Part shown: positions 1 to 7,400 of the stretch, piece by piece | How the letters are laid out: every line of letters starts with the position of its first letter | Position numbering within the stretch: position 1 is the first letter of the stretch | Source of the DNA: a virus | DNA: 46,375 bases | Reading direction: 5' to 3' (one strand) | IMG/VR virus record: IMGVR_UViG_3300031392_000003 | Span: 1-46,375 of that record | Translations under genes and position numbers: made by a program | The notes under the pieces: model-generated | What the model was told of the DNA's origin: nothing | What the model saw: only the letters and a program-made list of their open reading frames with translations | Database searches by the model: none

Positions 1-2
1 AG

Positions 3-131
3 CAAAATACTGGGAGTTCTACTACGTCGATGACTTCGACAAGTGTGCCTCAAGACAAACCTAAATCGATTTTCGATGTTCCACAAGATCAGATGATAGC
101 CCAAACACGAAAGAAATTGGGCGTCCGATGA
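3..131 (+). CDS. C-terminal end of an upstream phage gene (partial)
   Basis: An open frame enters from the left edge and stops at TGA 129-131, giving 42 residues ending in KKLGVR. The visible part is rich in Ser/Thr and then polar (VPQDKPKSIFDVPQDQ). It lies 21 bases before the major capsid gene, where a scaffold, protease or decoration gene is usual. That position suggests a morphogenesis role, but the sequence itself does not identify the product. Confidence 0.6.
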   Translation, partial: QNTGSSTTSMTSTSVPQDKPKSIFDVPQDQMIAQTRKKLGVR

Positions 132-152
132 TTCTAACGAAAGGATTAAACT

Positions 153-1271
153 ATGCCTATCTCTAATGCTAACTTTCAGGTCATTGAGGAAGTACTACGT
201 CAGTACTCACACGAAGCGTACACTACTTCCAAAAACATCCACACGACTGGTGTCGTAGGTACTCGTGAGGGTATTGACGGTAACTCAGAAAGCTATATTG
301 GCCAGTTCCGTTGGTACAAGCCTCTTGAGCCGGAAGTCAACGTCATGTCAACAACTGACGACACTGAAGGTACAATGACAAACATCAGCACTAACCTTGC
401 AAAATACATCAAGACCGCTCGTTCGCACGGTGCTGAGCAAGTTAACGTGCAACAAGTGATCTCTGGTGAAGACGGGCTTAAAAAGATTGCTCGTGACTTC
501 GCACAGACACGTATGGAAGACGAAGGCAAAGCCTTCTACAACGTCCTACAAGGTGTTGCTCGTTCAGAGGTCGCCCTAGGTGATGCTAGCGATGCAGGTG
601 AGGGTGGTCTTGTAGACTTTGATACTGACCCTGATGCCACAGCAACTGGTTTCTTTGTTGATCTCAACGCTTCTTCCGCCGTATTTGGTTCTGCTGCAAC
701 CGGTGCACCTGATCAGCGTAAGCTGTTTGATGCATCGGGTGTTGGTGCTGCTCGTGGTGAGCGTCTGTTCCAAGCAATTGGTATGGCGTTTAAGGACTAC
801 GAACCGGACTACATGTACATGGTTACCTCCCCGGAGACCCTTGCACAGATCCGCGCTGCTAACCTTGTTGATGAGGACCGAGTAACGGACGGTGAACTGG
901 AATTCACTACTATCTTTGATGGTAAATTCCGCCTACTGCCTACTCGTTTTACTCAGATGGCATCGGTTAGTGCTGGCGATCTAAACGCACGGTCTACTAA
1001 GTGTACTTTCCTTCTGAAACCCAACTCTGTTTCTTTCGCTCCGATTGAAATCCCAACTCCGGTTGAGATAGATCGTGATGCGTCTGTCTACCTTGGTGGT
1101 GGTAAGACTGAGATCTGGTACCGTTGGGGTTACGTGTGGCACCCTGAGGGTTATGCTTGGGCTGGTGCTGAGGACGCGTTTGCTACTAACGCTACTTTCT
1201 CTGCAGCAGCTTCTTGGACACGTAAAGTTTCGGCTCTAAACCTGCCGATCCTTCCAATTTACCACGCATAA
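153..1271 (+). CDS. Putative major capsid protein
   Basis: A 372-residue protein with an AAAGGA ribosome site 8 bases before the ATG. Size, high expression-type codon use and position (first gene before the connector and tail genes) fit a major capsid protein. The N-terminal 70 residues are polar and resemble the N-arm region of phage coat proteins. The middle is acidic (GLVDFDTDPDATATG) and the C-terminal half is rich in beta-type and aromatic residues (EIWYRWGYVWHPEGYAW). I see no separate protease domain. The call rests on context and general resemblance. An HK97-type fold is likely for a siphovirus but not proved here. Confidence 0.8.
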   Translation: MPISNANFQVIEEVLRQYSHEAYTTSKNIHTTGVVGTREGIDGNSESYIGQFRWYKPLEPEVNVMSTTDDTEGTMTNISTNLAKYIKTARSHGAEQVNVQQVISGEDGLKKIARDFAQTRMEDEGKAFYNVLQGVARSEVALGDASDAGEGGLVDFDTDPDATATGFFVDLNASSAVFGSAATGAPDQRKLFDASGVGAARGERLFQAIGMAFKDYEPDYMYMVTSPETLAQIRAANLVDEDRVTDGELEFTTIFDGKFRLLPTRFTQMASVSAGDLNARSTKCTFLLKPNSVSFAPIEIPTPVEIDRDASVYLGGGKTEIWYRWGYVWHPEGYAWAGAEDAFATNATFSAAASWTRKVSALNLPILPIYHA

Positions 1272-1288
1272 GCTTAAAGGAGGTACTC

Positions 1289-1786
1289 ATGGCTTTAATC
1301 GTCGGAGTAAACAGCTACATTTCAGTCGCGGATGCTACAACGATCCTTGCTGATCGATTTGGCCTCTCAGACTGGGACGCTGCTGATCCCGTTACCAAAG
1401 CACAGGCTCTTGTTACCGCTACATCAGCGATTGACGAACGTCGTTGGCTTGGTTCCGCTGTGAGTGCCTCCCAACCGCTTGGGTGGCCTCGCACAAGTGC
1501 GAAATTTGTTGACCCAAAACTTAATTTGATTGTTAATCCTGCTAACGATGAAATCCCAGAAAGAGTGAAGCTAGCTACAACGCTACAAGCGCTCCACTTT
1601 ATACAGTTCCCTGCTGCATATGCCTCTGAAGAGAGTATTGCGGAAAGCATAACTGTTGGGCCTATCTCGATTTCAGATAGTAACTCTAGGACAAAGACCG
1701 TTAAATTCCCTTACAAGGTAGTTGATCTACTTAAGCCTCTTACAGTGCGCGGAAACTCCGGCTATACTTGGTGGATGGCTAACTAA
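1289..1786 (+). CDS. Head-tail connector, DnaT-like/gp6-like adaptor
   Basis: A 165-residue protein preceded by a strong AAAGGAGG site. It starts with the pattern VGVNSYISVADATTILADRF and continues with AIDERRWLGS and QPLGWPR. This layout is typical of the phage adaptor family often labelled 'DnaT-like ssDNA-binding protein', which sits at the portal-tail interface. In siphoviruses this gene follows the capsid gene and precedes the head-closure gene, as here. The next gene begins within its stop (TAATG), so translation is coupled. The DnaT label should not be read as a DNA-binding function. Confidence 0.75.
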   Translation: MALIVGVNSYISVADATTILADRFGLSDWDAADPVTKAQALVTATSAIDERRWLGSAVSASQPLGWPRTSAKFVDPKLNLIVNPANDEIPERVKLATTLQALHFIQFPAAYASEESIAESITVGPISISDSNSRTKTVKFPYKVVDLLKPLTVRGNSGYTWWMAN

Positions 1787-2130
1787 TGTCCCTAGATTCA
1801 AGAATTAGAGGTGGAGTAGAGACTGCCTTCAACGCCGTTGGTGATGTGAAGAGGTCTGTAACTCTACAACCAAAAACCGTAAGTGGTTTTGATCACACTA
1901 CTCAATCTAACATTGAAAGTGCTGCCCCTCCTGTTACCCGTCAAGGTATCGAAGTAAGTCGTTTTATTAGTAAAGACGGTACAGAAGAGGTTAAGCTACT
2001 TTTTAGGTATGGTGATGTATCAGAAAACACTTACCAAACTCTAACCTTTGAGAATAGAACCTATACTATCACTGGGTTTGAACCTACAATGAAGTACATT
2101 GTTGAAATAACAGCTACTAAGGAGAATTGA
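1786..2130 (+). CDS. Putative head-closure / head-tail joining protein
   Basis: A 114-residue protein overlapping the stop of the connector gene by one base. Strand-rich segments (EVKLLFRYGDVSENTYQTLTF, then NRTYTITGFEP) fit the small beta-barrel stoppers that close the portal in siphoviruses. No catalytic motif is visible. The role is inferred from size and from its place between the adaptor and the tail-terminator-like gene. Confidence 0.5.
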   Translation: MSLDSRIRGGVETAFNAVGDVKRSVTLQPKTVSGFDHTTQSNIESAAPPVTRQGIEVSRFISKDGTEEVKLLFRYGDVSENTYQTLTFENRTYTITGFEPTMKYIVEITATKEN

Positions 2131-2131
2131 T

Positions 2132-2518
2132 ATGTCTAGTTTTAGACCAGTTTATCTCATTGTAGGTAGCTTAGTTGGCGCTTCAGGACTTGAAGCTTAC
2201 CCAGAGGATTACAAAGGTAACATCTCTAACGAGAGCTTATACGGGAGATACTCAATCTCCTTTAACGACCGTGAGCGTGAAGACTTCGGTGATGGCTCTG
2301 TTATGGAAGGACTGATTTTCTTTAGGATCTTTTATGATAGAAACAACGGACATATGGACGCTGTTGACTACGCTGGTACTTTAGAAGATACGTTTGATCG
2401 TTTTATTAACAATACATTAACAATCAATTACTCAACACTTTCGCAACCTCAAGATGACCCCGACAATGAAGCACTAGGCATGATGGTCTGGCAAGCTTCA
2501 TTTACCAAACACCTCTAA
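2132..2518 (+). CDS. Putative tail terminator protein
   Basis: A 128-residue protein with an AAGGAG site upstream. It is a mixed alpha/beta protein without recognisable catalytic motifs (RYSISFNDREREDFGDG, LEDTFDRFINN). Tail terminators of this size cap the tail tube and normally lie just before the tube gene, which is the arrangement here. The assignment is by synteny. A minor tail protein is the main alternative. Confidence 0.5.
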   Translation: MSSFRPVYLIVGSLVGASGLEAYPEDYKGNISNESLYGRYSISFNDREREDFGDGSVMEGLIFFRIFYDRNNGHMDAVDYAGTLEDTFDRFINNTLTINYSTLSQPQDDPDNEALGMMVWQASFTKHL

Positions 2519-2528
2519 GGAGAAATTT

Positions 2529-3065
2529 ATGACTCACATTAGCTCACTAACGTCTGGTATTTACTCGTACATGGACGTTTTTACAGGCGATGTTAGCGCT
2601 ATCGACGGCGACTCTGTCGCTGGAGACTATGCAGCTCTATTCGCAGGCGGAACACCGGGAACTGACGTTCTACGCGTACCTTCGCCACGAGAATTCCCAG
2701 CCGTAGGTAACGCCGCTAACATTACTAACGTTCCTGTATTTGGCCAACAACAGTCCTCACAGGTATCAGGACAATCTGATGCTCCGTCGATGGACGTTAC
2801 AATCAACTACGTGCCTAGCGATATTCTAGAATTTGAAGATATCAAAGGTCAAGAAGTTGCTTTCCGCTTTATGTTTGCTGCTGCGGCGGTAACAGAAGCT
2901 GATGGTACAGCTGCTACGCTGGATGTTGATAACACAGAGTTCTACTGGAAAGGCAAGATCGAAGCCATCCAGCCGACTCCGTCTCTGACTGACTCAAACA
3001 CCGCCGTTATTAACATTTCGGTTCAGGTCGACTTTGTTGGTCCGTCGACTATCGCAGCTACCTAA
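2529..3065 (+). CDS. Putative major tail (tube) protein
   Basis: A 178-residue protein with TAAGGAG 9 bases before the ATG. The composition is Ala/Gly/Thr/Val rich with alternating strand segments, ending NTAVINISVQVDFVGPS, which resembles siphovirus tube subunits. It lies directly before the tail chaperone genes and the tape measure gene, the standard order for a tube protein. No C-terminal Ig-like extension is present. A phage promoter begins 20 bases after its stop. Confidence 0.7.
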   Translation: MTHISSLTSGIYSYMDVFTGDVSAIDGDSVAGDYAALFAGGTPGTDVLRVPSPREFPAVGNAANITNVPVFGQQQSSQVSGQSDAPSMDVTINYVPSDILEFEDIKGQEVAFRFMFAAAAVTEADGTAATLDVDNTEFYWKGKIEAIQPTPSLTDSNTAVINISVQVDFVGPSTIAAT

Positions 3066-3085
3066 TTTATTGATTTTTAATAGTT

Positions 3086-3105
3086 AATTAGGTGACGTTA
3101 AAGAG
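3086..3105 (+). promoter_or_regulatory. Phage single-subunit RNA polymerase promoter 1
   Basis: The 17-base core TTAGGTGACGTTAAAGA occurs here and at two other places, each in or beside an intergenic gap on the + strand. It closely matches the published SP6 promoter (ATTTAGGTGACACTATAGAAG), sharing TTAGGTGAC and the AnAGA around the start site. By that alignment the start G is base 3103. This copy drives the tail chaperones and tape measure. The phage-encoded T7-type polymerase at 18361-21277 is the likely reader. Confidence 0.85.
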
Positions 3106-3128
3106 GAGGCCCCTTCGGGGGTCTCTTC
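3103..3128 (+). promoter_or_regulatory. 5' mRNA stem-loop starting at the promoter's +1
   Basis: The arms at 3103-3113 and 3118-3128 form an 11-bp stem (two G-U pairs) around a TTCG tetraloop. It begins exactly at the predicted first transcribed base. There is no T-run after it, so it does not look like a simple intrinsic terminator. A 5' hairpin could protect the late mRNA from decay. Partial termination of upstream transcription is the alternative. Confidence 0.65.
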
Positions 3129-3147
3129 AATCAAGTTAGAGGAAGTT

Positions 3148-3378
3148 ATGAACGAAAAAAAGTTTAGATTCAGTAAAAACTACGTCCTAGATGTAACTGC
3201 TAAACATATGATTCGTGCTGTTGATATCAGTCTAGATAAGACCGCCCAGCGTATGGAACAGTTGACCCCAGAAGAAGGTCAGGAAGTATTAGAAACAATT
3301 AGTGAGTTGTTCAAACTCCGTAAGTTTTTAAAAGAGTATAGAGAAAGGTTCACCAAAGATGAAACATCTAGTTGGTAA
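3148..3378 (+). CDS. Small hypothetical protein before the tail chaperones
   Basis: A 76-residue protein with a GAGGAAG site, the first gene after phage promoter 1. It is helical and charged (TPEEGQEVLETISELFKLRKFLKEYRERF). It overlaps the chaperone G gene by 20 bases. Many siphoviruses have a small helical gene at this place, but I do not recognise its family. A tail-assembly role is an inference from position. Confidence 0.6.
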   Translation: MNEKKFRFSKNYVLDVTAKHMIRAVDISLDKTAQRMEQLTPEEGQEVLETISELFKLRKFLKEYRERFTKDETSSW

Positions 3379-3718
3379 GGAAGTCACTAAAGAAGTTGAC
3401 TTTATGGAAGAAAAAGTGAGCATTCGTAAACTGACGTTCGGTCAGATTATTGAACTACAGAAACAGATTAAAGCAGTCCAGACTAAGCCAAAGTCTAAGA
3501 AGAACGAGGAAGTGGATAGTATGGAGCTGCTTCGTATTGTTATTGGTGCTGGTGTAATTGGCGCGCAAGAGCTAAGTGTTGAAGACTACCAGTCTTTCCC
3601 ACCTGATGAACTTAATAACCTAGCAACAGAAGTCCTTAACTACATCGGTCTAAGTACTGATGCTGTAGAGGTTGACCCTGATAGTGATGTTGATGGAGAA
3701 ACCCCTATGGGAAACTAA
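3359..3718 (+). CDS. Tail assembly chaperone G (unshifted product)
   Basis: A 119-residue protein between the tube and tape measure genes, the standard site of the lambda G-type chaperone. It is helical (LTFGQIIELQKQIKAVQ; ELNNLATEVLNYIGLS) with an acidic tail. The last codons read ATG GGA AAC TAA and contain a slippery heptamer, so a fraction of ribosomes should continue into the -1 frame. It probably coats the tape measure protein during tail assembly. Confidence 0.8.
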   Translation: MKHLVGKEVTKEVDFMEEKVSIRKLTFGQIIELQKQIKAVQTKPKSKKNEEVDSMELLRIVIGAGVIGAQELSVEDYQSFPPDELNNLATEVLNYIGLSTDAVEVDPDSDVDGETPMGN

Positions 3719-4149
3719 CCGATGAAGAACTCCAAGTCTATGAAATCGCTTTTCTTCTGAAGAAAACTATTTCTGAGATTATAGACATGCCTTATTCAGA
3801 GTTTGTCGGTTGGTGTTATTACTTCAAAGCAAGACCTCCCGGTTATGCAGAGGATATGAGGACTTACTATATTATGTCTTCTATGACAGAAATAAAGAAG
3901 AAGCCTGAAGAAATATTCCCAACCATTAGAGCTGTTGTTAACTCAGAAAAGGCTCGTAAGCCTGAATTCAGAGAAGGCGTAATGCCTGAAAATAAGATGC
4001 TTGACAATATGAGAAAAGCTAGAGGTGGAGATGGAGAGTTTAATCTTGAGGACCTTATTCAAAGAGGAGTAAAGAACAATGGTGTTCGGAGTGAGCATGG
4101 AAGTAGTGGACTTCGATCGAGAGTTGAGAAGAGCAGCCTTAGAGGTTGA
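3359..4149 (+). CDS. Tail assembly chaperone G-T fusion by -1 frameshift
   Basis: The fusion is join(3359..3715,3715..4149). After the slip the frame continues GGG AAA CTA ACC GAT and stays open through conserved-looking sequence (LTDEELQVYEIAFLLKKTIS, then EFVGWCYYFKARPPGY) to the stop at 4149. This stretch has no good start codon of its own near 3716. The first ATG in this frame is 3787 and would lose about 24 residues of coherent sequence. The G/GT pair is a well-known siphovirus arrangement in which the T part binds the tube and G binds the tape measure. The product is about 264 residues. Confidence 0.8.
3709..3715 (+). other. Slippery heptamer GGGAAAC for -1 frameshifting
   Basis: GGGAAAC has the X XXY YYZ pattern in the zero frame (ATG GGA AAC), and the zero-frame stop TAA follows at once. 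Both tRNAs can re-pair on GGG and AAA after a -1 slip. The match of the site with the frame needed to reach the downstream open frame makes chance unlikely. Confidence 0.8.
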
Positions 4150-4390
4150 AGAGATTGCTAGTGACGACGTCAATGCAAGAATGGATTTTGCTACCAACCT
4201 TCTCCGAGAAGTAACCCCAGTTGACACTGGTTTTGCCCGTTCTCGTTGGAGAAACAATAAGTCTATTTTCCGTATCGGTGGTCAAATTGCTAACGATGCT
4301 CCTTACATTACCTATCTTAACCAAGGCGGGTCAAAACAAGCCCCAGCTTTCTTTATCGAGAGAGTTCTTCAAACATCAAAACTTATTTAA
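4079..4390 (+). CDS. Putative HK97 gp10-like neck/tail completion protein
   Basis: A 103-residue protein whose start overlaps the end of the GT frame. An AGAGGAG site lies 9 bases before the ATG. The segment EVTPVDTGFARSRWRNN followed by IANDAPYITYLNQGGSKQAP is typical of the HK97 gp10-like family of neck or tail-completion proteins. Its position after the chaperones, rather than beside the connectors, is less usual. Residues 1-5 may be dispensable, since a second ATG lies at 4097. Confidence 0.65.
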   Translation: MVFGVSMEVVDFDRELRRAALEVEEIASDDVNARMDFATNLLREVTPVDTGFARSRWRNNKSIFRIGGQIANDAPYITYLNQGGSKQAPAFFIERVLQTSKLI

Positions 4391-4396
4391 GTGTAA

Positions 4397-4434
4397 GCCC
4401 TAGATGGCCCCTGTTATTAGGGACTGTCTAGGGC
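4397..4434 (+). terminator. Stem-loop between the neck gene and tape measure gene
   Basis: GCCCTAGA (4397-4404) pairs with TCTAGGGC (4427-4434), and an inner CCCT/AGGG stem closes a six-base loop. It is followed by CAATTTA and not a clear T-run. It could be a weak terminator or an mRNA processing/stability hairpin ahead of the long tape measure gene. Confidence 0.45.
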
Positions 4435-4465
4435 AATTTAATCCGTAACGTAGAGGAGAAGGATA

Positions 4466-7400
4466 ATGGTATTACCCACAGGACCGGGGCGCGGCGTCCG
4501 TATTCGCGTTACGGCTGACACTGCTAAAGCACGTCAAGATATCCGTAGACTAAACGGTGACTTTAAGAGCGTTGGAAACACCGCCGCTAGTGCTACAAAG
4601 AACATTGCAAGGCTAGCCACTGGTATTGCTGCCGCATTCGCCGGTACAGCTCTTACAAGAGGTATTAACCGGGCAACAGATAACTTTGTTGACATGGAGA
4701 ACCAAGTTGCTCTGGTTGTTGGTCGTGGTGAAGAACTAGCTAAACAGATGGATACGATCTACAGGATTTCTTTACAGACTAAAGCCCCTGTACAATCCAC
4801 CGCCCAAGCCTTTAACCGTATGGGACAATCCCTAAAGGGTACTGGCAGGTCAATTCAGGACATTAATAAGTCTATTATCACGCTAAACCAAGCCGCTGCT
4901 ATCTCTGGTGGTTCTGTAGAGTCACAGAGGGCTGCTCTGGTACAGCTAGGGCAGGGTCTGTCTGCTGGTACACTGAGGGGTGAAGAGCTTAACTCGGTGC
5001 TAGAGCAGCTACCTCGTGTCGCTACGGCCATCGCGGATAACATGGGTGTAGCTCGCGGCGCGCTTCGTGGTCTTGCGGCTGATGGTAAGCTGACTTCTGA
5101 TGTTGTATTCTCGGCCCTGCTTGGGCAGTCTGAGGCTGTCGCTAAAGAGTTTGAGAACATTGAGCTTACTTCTGGTAAAGCATTTGTTCTTCTCGGGGAC
5201 CAAGTAGGTAGACTTACTGCTGAACTATCTAAAGCGCTAGGAATTACTAGTTCATTTACAAATAAAATTTCTAGGTTAACAAATGCTATTGCTGGTAACA
5301 GAGAATCTATTGTTGCTTCCGTAGTAGAATGGAGAAATAGACTAGCAGAGATCCCAAAGATAATCGGTAGGGTTGTTAAAGACTTTGTTTCTGGTTTAGG
5401 GGTAATGAAAAAGTCTCTGTCTTCTTTTGATATCTCTAGCCTGTATGAAGGACTAGAAGGACTAGAAGGCATTTATAAAGGTATGATAGATGCTGCCAGA
5501 GTGTCTATGAGAACCATCTCTGATATCATAGAAAACAACTTTGGTAGCTCAATAGACTTTATAAAGGACCAATTCAACAGACTAAGTGATACCTCCGCAT
5601 TCCAGTTCTTAGAACGAACTTTCAGAAATGTTAGAGACTTCGCTGTTATTTACCTAGGTGATGCAGCTAGAGTTGTGAGAGACTTTGCTTCAGACGTAAT
5701 TGAATTCTTCTTTAATATCTATGAGAAAGTTGTTGGTAATTCTTACTGGACAGATACAATGGAGGGTATTGCCAACCTAGCAGATAAATATCTCCCGGTT
5801 GTTCTCAATAAAGTAAAATCATTCGCTAATGACGTTACTAGTGCCTTTAAAGCTATCTACAGCGCTGGTCGGGGGAGGTTAAACTTTGATATTGACCTAA
5901 CTGCCACCGCTCAAAGTATTCAATCGATCAGGCAAACTATTATCGATGCTGTTTCTGGGGGATTCTCTAGAGGTGTCGATGCAATCAGAAGTCTTGCCCC
6001 TGAGATTAGAAAAACCTTTACTACAGCTATCCTAGCAGCGTTTACCTTTGCCTTTAGTACAGGGACTATCACTAAAGCCTTTGGCAAAATTGCTGATAAA
6101 ATTGGCCCAGTGTTCCTAGCGGTTCTTGTTGCTAATCTTGTTGAAGCCGTAGGATCACCAAAGGTCTTTGCTGCCTTTGGTTCGATGGTAGGTGAGGTAA
6201 TTGGGGAAGCTATCAAACAAATTGTGACAGCGCTTCCTGCTATCATCTCTGGACTTGTGTCCGCTCTGGGTGCAGGCCTTATAGGTCTGTTCAAGGAAGC
6301 AGGTATTGCAGGGTCTATAGCATTTATCGCTTCTTTTGCTTTACTGTTTCCTAAGACCTTTAAAAGTATCTTAGCGGCTGCAGCCCTAGGTCAAACCTTT
6401 GTTGATGGTCTCTTAGGTGTATCCCAACGTAGGACTCTTAAAAGTAGACTTGTTGGTCTCCTTTCTCTTGGTACTCCTCGGGGCCAGAGAGCAGGCCGTG
6501 GTTCTAGCCGTCGAGGACGTGGTGGGGGTACTGTACTTAACCCAGTGTTCCAACCCTTCTTTGATGCCTTTAGTAAAGATAATATTAAAGCAAAAGTTAA
6601 CGCATTTGGTAATGCTGTTCGTACAAACGCTATTCCTGCTATTGCCGCTATGGGTGGTATCGTACAGAACCTTGCAGCTCCAGCACTAGCTAGGATGCAA
6701 GCTATCTTCTCTAGTCTTCCTACCTCACTAAGGCGCGCTACTCGTAGTATGGGTTCTTTCGGTAGGGTTGGTGCTGCGTCTATTGCTGCTCTTGTTGCCG
6801 GTGCAGGTATGGCTTCTGCCGGTTCTGGCGATGGAGCAAACGGGGTCGCTACCATTGTTGCTGCGTCTATTGCTGCTCTTGTTGTCGGTTCAGGTATTGT
6901 AGAGCAGGCGGTAGGTCTTGCTGGAAGAAAACTTGGTCTTGGTCTTGCTATTGATACAGCCAAAAGCTTTGGTTCTGCTATCCTTGGGTTACTTAGCCGG
7001 GCGCTCTTAGCTATTCCTACTCTTCTTAAAGGTGTGATTGCTACCTTAGCATTTAAGATTATTGCCACTATTACAGCTGCAGTTGTAGTTGGCGGTATTG
7101 CCTATACACTTATCTTTGGTGAAGGAGATACCTTCAGGGGAAAGTTTGATAGCCAAATAAACTACGCTAGACGTAAGCTTGGCCTCTTAAACGAAGCTAC
7201 AGTTTCTAATGCGGTTGATGTTCGTTCTACGTCTCGTACCATTGCTGCTCGCGGTCAATTTGGTCGTAATGCATTTGAGAATAGAAGAAACAAAGAGAGT
7301 ATTGAAACTCTTAACTTCCAAGCTCTTAGTGATGTTTCAGCAGGTAAGATCATTGACTCTGTTAATAGTCTTGAGGCTATCCAGATCAAGTACAACCAAG

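Noticed and set aside
4855-7068. Long minus-strand frames inside the tape measure gene (for example 4855-5472 and 6391-7068)
   Set aside because: They lie wholly within a well-supported + strand gene, have no ribosome sites, and are low-complexity Ala/Pro/Arg/Ser sequences as expected from antisense reading of biased codons.
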